A DNA stretch of 64,000 nucleotides, taken from positions 62,001-126,000 of the forward strand of contig NZ_JAJNDA010000008.1 of assembly GCF_021026295.1 (NCBI RefSeq). Reading direction: 5' to 3'. Made by a program: the position numbers and the translations under genes. This stretch comes from Actinomycetospora soli (lineage in GTDB: Bacteria; Actinomycetota; Actinomycetes; Mycobacteriales; Pseudonocardiaceae). Under the pieces are notes generated by a model, which saw nothing but the letters and a program-made list of their open reading frames with translations, searched no databases and had not been told where the DNA came from. Every line of letters begins with the position of its first letter. Position 1 is the stretch's first letter. Below, one piece after another: positions 1-7,948 of the stretch.

Positions 1-847
1 CACGCGCACGCCGACCACCGGGACCTCCCCGCTGACCGGGGAACCGGGCGACCCGGGACGGGCCGTCCTCGCCGTCAAGATCGACAACGCGCCGGAGGGG
101 CGGCCGTGGATCGGGGTCGGCGACGCCGACGTCGTCTACGTCGAGCCGGTCGAGGCCGGCCTGACCCGCCTGCTCGCCGTGTTCGCCTCCCGCCTGCCCC
201 CGACCGTCGGTGCGGTCCGCAGCCTGCGCGAGTCCGACCTCGACCTGCTCGCCGCCTACGGCCGCCCCGCCCTGGCGTACTCGGGCAACGCCCCCGAACT
301 CGACGCCGACGTCGCGCGCGCGGCCATCGACGGGGTGTCCGCGGAGCGCGTGCCCGGCGCCTACCGGCGGGTGGGCGACCGCCCGGCCCCGCACGACCTC
401 CTCGGCGACCCGGCGGCCCTGCTGCGCGCCGCCCCGGACGCGACCGCGCCGCGGGACGTCGGGTTCCGCTTCGGTCCCCCCGCCCCGGGCGGCAGCCCGG
501 CCCCCGACGTCGTCGAGCGGGTCGGCCGCACCGAGGTGCTGGCTCGCGCCGACGGCGACCGGTGGGACCTCACCGTCGGCGGGACCCCCAGCGACGTGCG
601 CCCGGCGACGATCGTCGTGCAGCGCGTCCCGGTGCGGACCTCGGCGATCCGGGACGTCGCCGGCGCCCCGTCGCCGACCGCGGTCACCGTCGGGTCGGGG
701 CCGGTCGAGGTGCTGCGCGACGGGCGCCGCTTCCCCGGCACGTGGTCCCGCGTCGGCCCGTCCGACCCGACGACGTTCACCGGCACCGACGGCGCCCCGC
801 TGACGTTCGCGTCGGGACCGGTCTGGGTGCTGTTGGTGGCCGCCTGA
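1..847 (+). CDS. DUF3048 domain protein (YerB-like), 5' truncated by window edge
   Basis: Reading frame 2 is open from the window edge to TGA at 845-847. The visible protein begins in a PLTGEPG...AVLAVKIDNAP stretch, followed by ADVVYVEPVEAGLTRLLAVF, the conserved front of DUF3048, a family of usually lipid-anchored extracytoplasmic proteins (YerB type) of unknown biochemical role. The C-terminal half, with GTWSR...FTGTDGAPLTFASGPVWVLL, matches the family's second domain. The N-terminus, including any lipobox or signal peptide, lies outside the window, so localisation cannot be judged. An internal ATG at 179 is too late to be the start because conserved sequence precedes it. Confidence 0.85.
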   Translation, partial: TRTPTTGTSPLTGEPGDPGRAVLAVKIDNAPEGRPWIGVGDADVVYVEPVEAGLTRLLAVFASRLPPTVGAVRSLRESDLDLLAAYGRPALAYSGNAPELDADVARAAIDGVSAERVPGAYRRVGDRPAPHDLLGDPAALLRAAPDATAPRDVGFRFGPPAPGGSPAPDVVERVGRTEVLARADGDRWDLTVGGTPSDVRPATIVVQRVPVRTSAIRDVAGAPSPTAVTVGSGPVEVLRDGRRFPGTWSRVGPSDPTTFTGTDGAPLTFASGPVWVLLVAA

Positions 848-867
848 GATCGGGTATCTCCCCGGAC

Positions 868-1038
868 ATGGCTACCGGTGACAAGATCGACAACAAGACG
901 GACGAGCTCAAGGGCAAGGCGAAGGAGGCCGTCGGCAAGGTCCAGGACGACAAGGACCTGCAGGCCGAGGGCAAGGCCGACCAGACCAAGGGCAGCATCA
1001 AGCAGGCCGGCGAGAAGGTGAAGGACGCCTTCCGCTGA
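868..1038 (+). CDS. CsbD family stress protein
   Basis: A 56-residue, highly charged protein starting MATGDKIDNKTDELKGKAKE and rich in Lys, Asp, Glu, Gly and Gln, with the repeated K-G-K-x-x-E-A-x-G pattern of CsbD (general-stress protein of Bacillus and relatives, predicted intrinsically flexible helical bundle). It starts 21 nt after the DUF3048 stop, so the two may be co-transcribed. Function in actinobacteria is unknown beyond association with stress regulons. A strong hairpin follows immediately. Confidence 0.9.
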   Translation: MATGDKIDNKTDELKGKAKEAVGKVQDDKDLQAEGKADQTKGSIKQAGEKVKDAFR

Positions 1039-1047
1039 CCACGGTTC

Positions 1048-1080
1048 CGACGACGGGTCCGCGCGGCGGGCCCGTCGTCG
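1048..1080. terminator. Bidirectional hairpin between csbD-like gene and convergent gene
   Basis: CGACGACGGG at 1048-1057 pairs perfectly with CCCGTCGTCG at 1071-1080 (10 bp, loop of 13 nt that can extend the stem by TCC/GGG). It lies in the 52-nt gap between two converging genes, as expected of a shared intrinsic terminator. No T-run follows, which is usual in high-GC actinobacteria. The arms are the same sequence as the CCCGACGACGGG motif dispersed through the window. Confidence 0.7.
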
Positions 1081-1090
1081 CCCCGGGGCT

Positions 1091-1336
1091 TCAGTACCCG
1101 CGGGAGAAGCGGTTGCCCGCGAACCCGTAGACCGGCGTGCCGTCCGGGTCGCGGCGGGCGAGACGGTGCACCGCGAAGACGTTGACGCCGGGGATCGTGC
1201 CGCCGTTGACGCCATCGGTCGGCGTGCGCGGACCCTTCTCCACCAGGACGAGGTACTCCTCGGGCGGCGGCGCGGAGTCGACGACGCGGACGTCGTGCTC
1301 CCCCGCGCAGGGTCCGTCCTGCAGTCGGATCCGCAT
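1091..1336 (-). CDS. Hypothetical 81-aa protein
   Basis: An 81-residue protein, MRIRLQDGPCAGEHDVRVVD..., not recognised as a named family. The ATG at 1334-1336 is chosen because GGGGAGGAG lies 5-6 nt upstream on the minus strand; the longer upstream reading frame has no ribosome site and atypical composition. It has no signal peptide or membrane segment. The C-terminal part (VYGFAGNRFSRGY) is aromatic and basic. Small cytoplasmic proteins beginning R-x-x-L-x-D-G-P-x-x-G are common in actinomycetes, so this is probably real, but no function is assigned. Confidence 0.7.
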   Translation of the reverse strand: MRIRLQDGPCAGEHDVRVVDSAPPPEEYLVLVEKGPRTPTDGVNGGTIPGVNVFAVHRLARRDPDGTPVYGFAGNRFSRGY

Positions 1337-1451
1337 GGCGCTCCTCCCCTGAAGGCGGGGCCATGGTCGCACGACCTGGTTACCGGTGAGTCGCGTGGCA
1401 CACCGGGGGCCAACTCCTTGACGCGCGGGTGTACGCAGAGGAGTCTCGACA

Positions 1452-1480
1452 GCGTCGATCATGCCCCCCGTGATCGACGC
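1452..1480. repeat. Perfect 10-bp stem hairpin
   Basis: GCGTCGATCA (1452-1461) is followed by a 9-nt C-rich loop and its exact complement TGATCGACGC (1471-1480). It is separated by only 1 nt from a second strong hairpin. Could be part of a terminator pair or a structured small RNA; no T-run on either side. Confidence 0.6.
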
Positions 1481-1481
1481 G

Positions 1482-1513
1482 AGCCCGGTCGGTGTCCCCC
1501 CGCCGACCGGGCT
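1482..1513. terminator. Perfect 11-bp stem hairpin, possible terminator
   Basis: AGCCCGGTCGG (1482-1492), a 10-nt loop of mostly C, and CCGACCGGGCT (1503-1513). The shape is that of an actinobacterial intrinsic terminator, but no recognised gene ends here on either strand: both flanking genes point away. That suggests an unannotated short transcript, for instance a small RNA ending here. Confidence 0.5.
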
Positions 1514-1712
1514 TCTCCATGTTCCGGCCACGCTCCGTCCGGATGTCGTCACCCGATGGCGCAACGCCGCCCCGAACGGGCTAGTCAGCGACCTCGTCGT
1601 CCTTCGTTCACCGATCCGATACCGGCGCGACCCCCGGACACGTGTGAACCGCGCGTGTCAGGGCATTCTCCGTGGGCCGGACCGTGAACGGCGTGTCGAG
1701 GAGGCAAGGCCC

Positions 1713-2066
1713 GTGGTGGACGACGACGAGCGCCGTCACCTGCGGGATCTGGTGCACCGCGCCCACGAGGCGCTGGCCGAGGTCACCGCCCGACGCTCGG
1801 GCTGTCCGGCCGGGGTCGACCGCTTCGACTGGTCGGCGGACCTGCTCGACGAACTGGCGCGCATCGCACTGCAGGTCGGCGACGCGGCCGCGGCGCTCAC
1901 CGGCGGCGAGGACGACGAACTCGAGGCCCGGTCGCGGGAACTCGCCACGACGATCGTCCGACACCGGAACGACGCCGTGACCCCGCTGCGACCGGCCCGC
2001 CGGCGGCCGCGACGGGCGCCCGCGCCCGCGTCGCTCGACGCGCGCGCGTTGTCGCGGCACGCCTGA
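1713..2066 (+). CDS. Uncharacterised small protein, paralogue of the gene at 27924-28274
   Basis: A 117-residue protein. The GTG at 1713 is preceded by GAGGAGG (1698-1704) with an 8-nt gap; the frame is open further upstream but without another ribosome site. The core [17 protein letters not shown]...VGDAA...[11 protein letters not shown] matches DRFGWTVDVLDELARVA...VGRAV...DAIVAHRNTML of the second copy near 28 kb, so the two form a small all-helical family I do not recognise. The C-terminus is Arg/Pro rich. It lies 14 nt upstream of purU in the same direction and may be co-transcribed. Confidence 0.7.
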   Translation: MVDDDERRHLRDLVHRAHEALAEVTARRSGCPAGVDRFDWSADLLDELARIALQVGDAAAALTGGEDDELEARSRELATTIVRHRNDAVTPLRPARRRPRRAPAPASLDARALSRHA

Positions 2067-2080
2067 CTACCCTGCTCGCC

Positions 2081-2938
2081 GTGTCCCGCCCCGCCGACAC
2101 CGTCGGCCGCCTGCTCGTCCGTTGCCCGGACCGCTTCGGGATCGTCGCCGCCGTCTCGTCGTTCCTGTCGGCCTCGGGCGCGAACATCCTGTCGCTCGAC
2201 CAGCACACCACCGCGACCTACGACGGCACGTACTTCCAGCGCACCGAGTTCGCCCTGCCCTCGCGTGACCTCGACCGGCTGCGGGCCGCCTTCGACTCCG
2301 ACGTCGCCCGCCACTTCGCGATGGACTTCTTGGTCACCGACACCGCCGCCCCCAAGCGGATCGGCATCCTCGTGTCCAGGATCGACCACTGCCTGCTCGA
2401 CCTGTTGTGGCGCACGCAGCGCGGCGACCTCGACGTCGCCGTCGAGGTCGTCATCTCCAACCACCCGGACCTGGCCGCCGCGGTGGAGTCGTTCGGCGTG
2501 CCGTTCGTCCACGTGCCCGTGACGCCGGAGACGAAGGCGGACGCGGAGGCCCGGCAGGCCGAGCTGCTCGCCGGCCTCGACCTGGTGGTGCTCGCGCGCT
2601 ACATGCAGATCGTGTCGGGCGGACTGCTCGCGGCCGTCGGCGCCCCGATGATCAACATCCACCACTCGTTCCTGCCCGCCTTCGTCGGGGCGGTGCCCTA
2701 CCGGCAGGCCAAGGAGCGCGGGGTGAAGCTCGTCGGCGCGACCGCGCACTACGTGACCGAGGAGCTGGACCAGGGCCCGATCATCGAGCAGGACGTGGTG
2801 CGCGTGAACCACCGCCACACCGCGGCCGACCTCACCCGCCTCGGGGCGGACGTCGAGCGCTCGGTGCTCTCCCGCGCGGTGCGGTGGCACTGCGAGGACC
2901 GCGTCATGCGCGACGGCGCGACGACGGTCGTGTTCTAG
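2081..2938 (+). CDS. purU: Formyltetrahydrofolate deformylase
   Basis: A 285-residue enzyme that hydrolyses 10-formyl-tetrahydrofolate to formate and tetrahydrofolate, balancing one-carbon pools and feeding formate to PurT-type purine synthesis. Residues 10-85 form an ACT-like regulatory domain ([19 protein letters not shown]). The C-terminal formyltransferase domain holds the catalytic triad: Asn192 and His194 in [10 protein letters not shown] and Asp230 in ELDQGPI. Length is normal for the family (about 280-290). The GTG start at 2081 lies 14 nt after the upstream stop. Confidence 0.95.
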   Translation: MSRPADTVGRLLVRCPDRFGIVAAVSSFLSASGANILSLDQHTTATYDGTYFQRTEFALPSRDLDRLRAAFDSDVARHFAMDFLVTDTAAPKRIGILVSRIDHCLLDLLWRTQRGDLDVAVEVVISNHPDLAAAVESFGVPFVHVPVTPETKADAEARQAELLAGLDLVVLARYMQIVSGGLLAAVGAPMINIHHSFLPAFVGAVPYRQAKERGVKLVGATAHYVTEELDQGPIIEQDVVRVNHRHTAADLTRLGADVERSVLSRAVRWHCEDRVMRDGATTVVF

Positions 2939-2983
2939 CCGGGCGCTGCAGCCGGGCCGCTGGTCGCGCCGCCGGACGGCGGC

Positions 2984-3049
2984 AAGATCTCGTTACGCGG
3001 AGCGAAGTGGTCGCTGAGCGACCACCTTGCTCCGCTCGACCGGATCTCG
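2984..3049. repeat. Interspersed palindrome, CAAGATCT family, copy 1
   Basis: An imperfect palindrome of about 66 bp: AAGATCTC at the left end, GGATCTCG at the right, and a core in which GCGGAGCGAAGTGGTCGCT pairs with AGCGACCAC-C-TTGCTCCGC. Two more copies with the same layout occur at 38334-38399 and 38506-38572. It lies 45 nt after the purU stop, between converging genes. The right terminal repeat is more degenerate than in the other copies. Confidence 0.85.
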
Positions 3050-3106
3050 AGGCCGTCCCGGGCGCGCCACCAGGCCGATCAGGCCGCCGGGGCGCGCGAT
3101 CGGTCG

Positions 3107-3211
3107 TCAGGCCGTCCAGGCGATCCACATCGCGAGGACGATCACCAGGAGCACGAGCAGCAGGGCGAGGGCCGGGACACCGCTGGGGGTCCTCGGGGTC
3201 GGCACGGCCAT
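3107..3211 (-). CDS. 34-residue single-span membrane protein
   Basis: A very short gene starting ATG at 3209-3211 with GAGGAG 7 nt upstream on the minus strand. The product starts MAVPTPRTPSGVPALALLLV and ends LAMWIAWTA: a short Pro/Thr-rich leader, one hydrophobic helix of about 20 residues and almost no tail. The good ribosome site and clean membrane-helix composition argue that it is translated. Single-span proteins of this size often modulate larger membrane complexes, but no partner is evident. Confidence 0.6.
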   Translation of the reverse strand: MAVPTPRTPSGVPALALLLVLLVIVLAMWIAWTA

Positions 3212-3300
3212 GGTGGTCTCCTCAACCGGACGGGGCGTGTGCCCCCTCATCGCGGCCGGCACGCCGGGTGTGAGCCGGAGTCACCCGATCGTGACCTGTA

Positions 3301-3315
3301 GTCCTGTTTCAGGAC
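3301..3315. promoter_or_regulatory. Perfect palindrome upstream of the 3335-4827 operon
   Basis: GTCCTG-TTT-CAGGAC is a perfect inverted repeat (6-bp arms) ending 19 nt before the ATG at 3335. A plausible -10 hexamer TACGTT lies at 3323-3328, 7 nt before the start codon, which would give a nearly leaderless transcript. The palindrome would then cover the spacer or -35 region, a typical repressor-operator position. No regulator gene is adjacent. Confidence 0.45.
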
Positions 3316-3334
3316 CGACTGCTACGTTCCTCGC

Positions 3335-3721
3335 ATGCGGGAGCAACTCGACGCGATCATCGGGACCTGGCGCACCGAGGGCGAGGTGGACGACGGGACC
3401 ACCGTGCGGGGCACCGACGCCTACTCCTGGCTGGGCGACGCGTTCGTCGTGCACCACGTGGACGTCGTGATGGGCGACTCGCCGGTGCGGGCGCTCGAGG
3501 TGATCGGACCGGTGTCGGCGTCACCGGTGCCCACCCGCGCCTTCGGCGGGGACGGATCGGTCGAGGAGTCGACGCTCGAGCTCACCCCCGACGGCCACCT
3601 CAGCTTCGGCGGCCCGGGGGCCCGCTCGGTGATGCGGGTCGACGGCGACACCGGCACGGGCGTGTGGCACCGGGACGGCGTCGCCGAACCGTGGATGACG
3701 CTGCGGTTCACCCGGGCATGA
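3335..3721 (+). CDS. DUF1579-like hypothetical protein
   Basis: A 128-residue cytoplasmic protein beginning MREQLDAIIGTWRTEGEV. The N-terminal G-T-W-x-x-E-G, central WLGDAFVVHHVD and later WHRDG...WMTLRFTR suggest the small beta-barrel fold of DUF1579 and related lipocalin-like proteins, which start with a similar L-x-G-x-W motif. No enzymatic function is known. The stop overlaps the start of the next gene (ATGA at 3718-3721), so the two are translationally coupled. Confidence 0.65.
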   Translation: MREQLDAIIGTWRTEGEVDDGTTVRGTDAYSWLGDAFVVHHVDVVMGDSPVRALEVIGPVSASPVPTRAFGGDGSVEESTLELTPDGHLSFGGPGARSVMRVDGDTGTGVWHRDGVAEPWMTLRFTRA

Positions 3722-4827
3722 GCGCGTTCGACGAGGCGGTGTCGTCCGCCGACGTCCCGGGCGTGGTCGCGCTGGCGGCCCGGGGCGACGACGTCCACGT
3801 CCGCACCCACGGGTTCCTGACGACGGGTGGGGCGCCGGTCCGACGCGACTCGCTGTTCCGCATCGCCTCGATCACGAAGCCGGTGGTCGCGGCCCTCGCG
3901 GAGTCGCTCCTCGACGACGGCGCCCTGGCCGTCGACGAGCCCGTCGACCGCCTGCTGCCGGAACTCGCCGGCCGGCGCGTGCTCCGCGCGCCCGACGCGG
4001 ACCTCGACGACACCGTGCCCGCCGACCGTCCGATCACGGTCCGGGACGTGCTGACCTACACCGCCGGACTCGGCATGACGACGGAGATGTTCGCGGCCGA
4101 CCCGCCGTGGCCGCTGATGGCGGCCGCGACGTCGGGGCGGCTGAACACCATCGGGCCGCCCGACCCGACGCTGCCGCCGGAGCCGGACGAATGGCTCGCC
4201 GAGTTCGCCCGCCTGCCGCTGCTCGCGCAGCCCGGGGAGCGCTGGCTCTACCACGCCTCGGGCCAGCTGCTGGGCGTCCTGCTCGCCCGCGCCGGCGGCC
4301 GCCCGCTCCCCGACCTGCTGTCCGAGCGTGTGTTCACGCCGCACGGCATGGCCGACACCGGGTTCTGGACCACCGCGACCGACCGGCTCGCCACGGCCTA
4401 CGACGGGGACGGCGTGTGGGACGCGCCGGACGGCCACTGGTCCCGCCCGCCCGCGTTCCCGGACGGGGCGGGCGGCCTGGTCTCCACCGTCGACGACCTG
4501 CTGGCGTTCGCGCGCGCCCTGCTCCACCGGCCGCCGATGACCCGCGACCAGCTGACCCCCGCCCAGCGCGCGAGCGCCCTGGCGTCGGGCTTCCTCGACC
4601 CCGCGTCGAGCTGGGGCTTCGGCGTCTCCGTGACGGTCGACGGGCCACGGGCGGGGTCGTTCGGCTGGGCGGGCGGGCTCGGCACGAGCTGGCACGTCGA
4701 CCCGGTGCGCGACCTCGTCGTCGTGGTGCTGACCCAGAAGCTGTTCTCGGGCCCCCGCGACGTCGCGCTCCACACCGCGGTCGTCGACGCGGCCTACGCG
4801 GAGTTCGTGGACCGCGTCCCGACGTGA
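3718..4827 (+). CDS. Serine hydrolase, beta-lactamase / DD-peptidase-like (family S12)
   Basis: A 369-residue protein of the class C beta-lactamase superfamily. The nucleophile motif is SITK (Ser51, Lys54) and the second motif YHAS (Tyr178 to Ser181) stands where YxN/YxS occurs; TLTYT-type sequence around 112-116 and the C-terminal SFGWAGGLGTSWHVDP region fit the family's active-site wall. There is no signal peptide, so it is likely cytoplasmic and more probably an esterase or peptidase than an antibiotic-resistance enzyme. It overlaps the preceding gene by 4 nt. Substrate unknown. Confidence 0.85.
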   Translation: MSAFDEAVSSADVPGVVALAARGDDVHVRTHGFLTTGGAPVRRDSLFRIASITKPVVAALAESLLDDGALAVDEPVDRLLPELAGRRVLRAPDADLDDTVPADRPITVRDVLTYTAGLGMTTEMFAADPPWPLMAAATSGRLNTIGPPDPTLPPEPDEWLAEFARLPLLAQPGERWLYHASGQLLGVLLARAGGRPLPDLLSERVFTPHGMADTGFWTTATDRLATAYDGDGVWDAPDGHWSRPPAFPDGAGGLVSTVDDLLAFARALLHRPPMTRDQLTPAQRASALASGFLDPASSWGFGVSVTVDGPRAGSFGWAGGLGTSWHVDPVRDLVVVVLTQKLFSGPRDVALHTAVVDAAYAEFVDRVPT

Positions 4828-4906
4828 ACGGCGCATCCCTGTCACCGGACGCGTCAGCGGGGCCACCGACCCGTCCGGTGTCCCGCCCGGTGGCATCCTC
4901 GGCGGG

Positions 4907-5218
4907 GTGAGCCGGATCCAGCGTCACGACGACGGGCTCGAGGTCGAGATCCATCCCGGCCGCGAGGAGTTCGCCGCGCGCGTGGTGGCCGAGCGCGAGG
5001 CCCTCGTCGGGAAGGCCCTGCACCTGCTGTCGCTCTACCTGCACCACGACCGACGCGGGTTCTGGCTCGACACCATCACCGTGCCGAGCGCCGGGGAGGC
5101 CGAGCTCAGCTTCTCCTGGTCCTCCGCCGACGAGCCGGAGGCCGAGGCCTACACCCGGTTCGACGTGTTCTTCTCGGCCGACCTGCACCCGGTCGGGTTC
5201 GCCGTGCGCTTCCACTGA
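4907..5218 (+). CDS. Hypothetical 103-aa protein
   Basis: A 103-residue acidic protein, MSRIQRHDDGLEVEIHPGRE..., of no family I recognise. GTG at 4907 is the first possible start after the preceding gene (79 nt away). It contains LHHDRRGFWLDTITVPSAGE and FSWSSADEPEAEAYTRFDVFF, suggesting a compact alpha/beta fold with a central sheet. No signal peptide or membrane segment. Possibly the last gene of the 3335-4827 transcript. Confidence 0.6.
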   Translation: MSRIQRHDDGLEVEIHPGREEFAARVVAEREALVGKALHLLSLYLHHDRRGFWLDTITVPSAGEAELSFSWSSADEPEAEAYTRFDVFFSADLHPVGFAVRFH

Positions 5219-5293
5219 CGGGCCGGCCCCGAGGGTCACGTCAGGCAGCGCCGGCACCTCCGGAACCTGCCCGGCGTGGACCTCGCGGCGGGC

Positions 5294-6886
5294 TCAGTTC
5301 CCCGACCAGCGCTGCGGCGCCACCGCGGTGACGGCGCTGGCCGCCGCCTTGGCCGAGGCCGCCGTCGGGGCGGGCAGGTTCACCGCCGTCGGCACCGGCT
5401 GCGGCGTCGGGGCGCACTGCGCGTCGGACCCGCCGCCCGCCTTCCGGGCCGGCAACGAGCCGTCGGCCAGGTAGCGGGCCACGATCTGGTCCTCGCACGG
5501 GGCCTGCCCCTGCAACGTCCCGGCGTGCGTCGTCCCCCCGGTGCCCTCGACGAGGGCCGACTTCGGGAAGGACTGCCGCACGGCCAGCGCGCCGGCGTAC
5601 GGCGTCGCCGCGTCCAGGGTCTCGGAGACCAGCAGGATCGGCGGTGCCGCGGCGCCGTTCACGGCCGTCGGCCGCCCGGCCGGGGCCGGCCAGAAGGTGC
5701 AGGGCGCGTTGAACCAGGCGTTGGCCCAGGTCTCGAACGGTGCCTTCGGGAAGAGCGCCGCGTTCTTCTGCCGGAACTGCGGGTAGCGCGACCACGGGGC
5801 GTCGGAGCACTGCACGCCGAGGTAGACCGCGTACCCGTTGTCGTCGGTCGGTGCCGGGTAGAGCGCGAGCAGCCCGGCGGGATTCTGCTGGTTGACCCAG
5901 GCCGAGAACGCGGACGCGATGTCCTCCCAGCCGTACACGTAGTAGCCGGCCTGCAGGAAGATGTCGTTCCACTCCGAGGAGCCGATGAGTCCGCCGGCCG
6001 GCTGGGTGCGCAGCTTCTGGTACTGCTCGTCGTAGCGCGCCCGCACCGCCTGCTGGGTGGTGCCGAGGTGGTAGACGGCGTCGTACTTCGCCACCCACGC
6101 GAAGAACACGCCGATCGAGCGCTCGAACGCGACGTCCTGGTCGTAGTTGCCCTGCTCCCAGACCTTCGACGGATCGACGACGCCGTCGAGCACCATCCGC
6201 CGGGTCTGCTGCGGGTGCAGCGTCGCGTAGGTCGTGCCGAGGTAGGTGCCGTAGGAGAACCCGTAGAAGTTGATCTGCCGCTCGCCGAGCGCCTTGCGGA
6301 TCGACTCCATGTCCTCGACGGTGTCGGTCGTCCGCAGGTGCTTCAGCAGGTCGCGCCCGGCGACCGCACAGGCCGCCGTGTACCGGGACGTCTTGGCGAG
6401 CCACGCCGCCTCGGCCCGCGGATCCTCGGTGGCCACGTAGTACGGGCGGTTGTAGCCCGCGTAGGTCTTGTCGCACGACAGCGACGGCTCGCTCGCGCCC
6501 ACGCCGCGCGGGTCGAACCCGATCCAGTCGTAGGCGTTCCCGGCGCCGTTCGGCACGCGGGACCGGAGCCGGGAGAGACCGAGGCCGGAGCCACCGGGAC
6601 CACCGGGGTTCACCAGCATGATCCCCTGCGACTGCGGGGTCGTGTGGGCGATCCGCGAGATCGCGATCCGGATCTTCTGCCCGGCCGGGTTCGCGTAGTC
6701 CAGGGGGACGGTGACGAACCCGCACCGGGCGCCCGCGGTGACCAGGGACGGCGTGGTGCACGGCCCGAACGTCACGGGTGGCGGCTGGTAGCCCGGCGCC
6801 GGGGCGGCCTGGGCCGGCACGGCGGTCAGGGCTCCGACGACGGTGAGGAGCAGGACGGCGACGAGACCGACGAGTCGAGTACGCAG
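5294..6886 (-). CDS. Secreted alpha/beta hydrolase, tripeptidyl-aminopeptidase type (SlpD/SlpE-like)
   Basis: A protein of about 530 residues with an N-terminal signal peptide (RTRLVGLVAVLLLTVVGAL...AVPAQAAPAP). The hydrolase domain follows: MLVNPGGPGGSG oxyanion region, YDWIGFDPRGVG, nucleophile elbow FYGFSYGTYLG, and a C-terminal domain ending the triad with a late Asp and His (SETLDAATPYAGA, GTTHAGTL). This is the layout of secreted Streptomyces tripeptidyl aminopeptidases. The frame has no ATG, GTG or TTG start before the signal peptide; the only codon with a good ribosome site (GAGGAG, 6-nt spacing) is CTG at 6884-6886, so a CTG start is proposed. A frameshift upstream is the alternative. 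Confidence 0.85.
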   Translation of the reverse strand: MRTRLVGLVAVLLLTVVGALTAVPAQAAPAPGYQPPPVTFGPCTTPSLVTAGARCGFVTVPLDYANPAGQKIRIAISRIAHTTPQSQGIMLVNPGGPGGSGLGLSRLRSRVPNGAGNAYDWIGFDPRGVGASEPSLSCDKTYAGYNRPYYVATEDPRAEAAWLAKTSRYTAACAVAGRDLLKHLRTTDTVEDMESIRKALGERQINFYGFSYGTYLGTTYATLHPQQTRRMVLDGVVDPSKVWEQGNYDQDVAFERSIGVFFAWVAKYDAVYHLGTTQQAVRARYDEQYQKLRTQPAGGLIGSSEWNDIFLQAGYYVYGWEDIASAFSAWVNQQNPAGLLALYPAPTDDNGYAVYLGVQCSDAPWSRYPQFRQKNAALFPKAPFETWANAWFNAPCTFWPAPAGRPTAVNGAAAPPILLVSETLDAATPYAGALAVRQSFPKSALVEGTGGTTHAGTLQGQAPCEDQIVARYLADGSLPARKAGGGSDAQCAPTPQPVPTAVNLPAPTAASAKAAASAVTAVAPQRWSGN

Positions 6887-7003
6887 GGGGCGCTCCTCAC
6901 ACGGATCCGATGACGCTCCGACTCTAAACACCCACACGGGGTAACGGAGTAGTCCTGTCCGATTCCTCCCCGGACGTGATCGGCGTAGTGCGACCATCGA
7001 GGC

Positions 7004-7948
7004 GTGGAGTTCGTGGACTGGTCCGACGACGGCCCGGCGGTGGTCCTGCTCGACCAGCGCGCCCTGCCGCACGAGACGGTGTGGCTGACGCTGCGCACGA
7101 TCGACGAGGTGGTCGACGCCATCCGGAGCCTCGCCGTGCGCGGGGCACCGAGCCTGGGGATCGTCGGGGCCTACGGCGCCGCGCTCGCCTGCGCGCTCGG
7201 GACACCGGAGGCGGCCGAGCTCGTCGCGATCGCCCGCCCGACCGCGGTGCCGCTGAGCCTCGGCGTCCGCCGCGTGCTGACCCGCGCCGACGACGGCCCC
7301 GCGGCCGCCCTCGAGGAGGCCCGCGCGGTGGCGACCGAGGCCGCCGTCGTGAACGCCCGGGCCACCGAGCGCGCTGCCGACCTGGTCCAGGACCTGTGCG
7401 ACGGGCCGGTCCGGGCGCTGACCGTGTGCAACACCGGCGACCTCGCCTGCGGCCCCGGCGGCTCCGCCCTCGGCGCGATCCTCCGGCTGCACGACCGCGG
7501 CGCTCTCACCGAGGTGCTCGCCTGCGAGACGCGGCCGCTGCTCCAGGGCGCGCGCCTCACCGTGTGGGAGCTCGCCCGCGCCGGCGCCCCGCACCGGCTG
7601 TGCGTGGACTCCGCCGGGCCGGCGGCCATCGCGTCCGGGCTGGTCGACGCGGTGCTGGTCGGCGCGGACCGGATCGCGGCGAACGGCGACACCGCCAACA
7701 AGATCGGCACGTACTCGCTCGCCTGCGCCGCCGCCCGGTCCGGCGTGCCGTTCCTCGTCGTGGCCCCCGAGGAGACCATCGACCCGGGTACGGCCACCGG
7801 GGCCGACATCGTCGTCGAGGAGCGCGGCGCCGAGGAGGTCCGCGGGACGACGACGCTCGCCGACACCCCCGTCTACAACCCCGCCTTCGACGTCACCCCG
7901 TTCGACCTCATCACCGCCGTCGTCACCGAGAAGCAGGTCTGGCGCTAG
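7004..7948 (+). CDS. mtnA: S-methyl-5-thioribose-1-phosphate isomerase
   Basis: A 314-residue enzyme of the methionine salvage pathway that converts 5-methylthioribose-1-phosphate to the ribulose form. The eIF2B-like fold is marked by LAVRGAPSLGIVGAYGAAL near residue 50, the catalytic Cys174 in ACETRPLLQGARLT, the catalytic Asp222 in VGADRIAANGD and NKIGTYS after it. Start is GTG at 7004. No other salvage gene (mtnP, mtnK, mtnD) is adjacent. It is slightly shorter than many homologues (about 340) but has all motifs. Confidence 0.92.
   Translation: MEFVDWSDDGPAVVLLDQRALPHETVWLTLRTIDEVVDAIRSLAVRGAPSLGIVGAYGAALACALGTPEAAELVAIARPTAVPLSLGVRRVLTRADDGPAAALEEARAVATEAAVVNARATERAADLVQDLCDGPVRALTVCNTGDLACGPGGSALGAILRLHDRGALTEVLACETRPLLQGARLTVWELARAGAPHRLCVDSAGPAAIASGLVDAVLVGADRIAANGDTANKIGTYSLACAAARSGVPFLVVAPEETIDPGTATGADIVVEERGAEEVRGTTTLADTPVYNPAFDVTPFDLITAVVTEKQVWR

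Larger units (their letters stand above)
1337..1712. other. Intergenic region with two tandem hairpins
   Basis: A 376-nt gap between divergent genes. Besides the two hairpins annotated separately (1452-1480 and 1482-1513), the right part (about 1600-1700) is less GC-rich and probably carries the promoter of the gene at 1713. No credible coding frame with a ribosome site was seen here. Confidence 0.5.

Noticed and set aside
3718-4827. An antibiotic-resistance beta-lactamase
   Set aside because: Although SxxK and Y-x-S motifs are present, there is no signal peptide and the sequence fits the broad S12 esterase/peptidase group.
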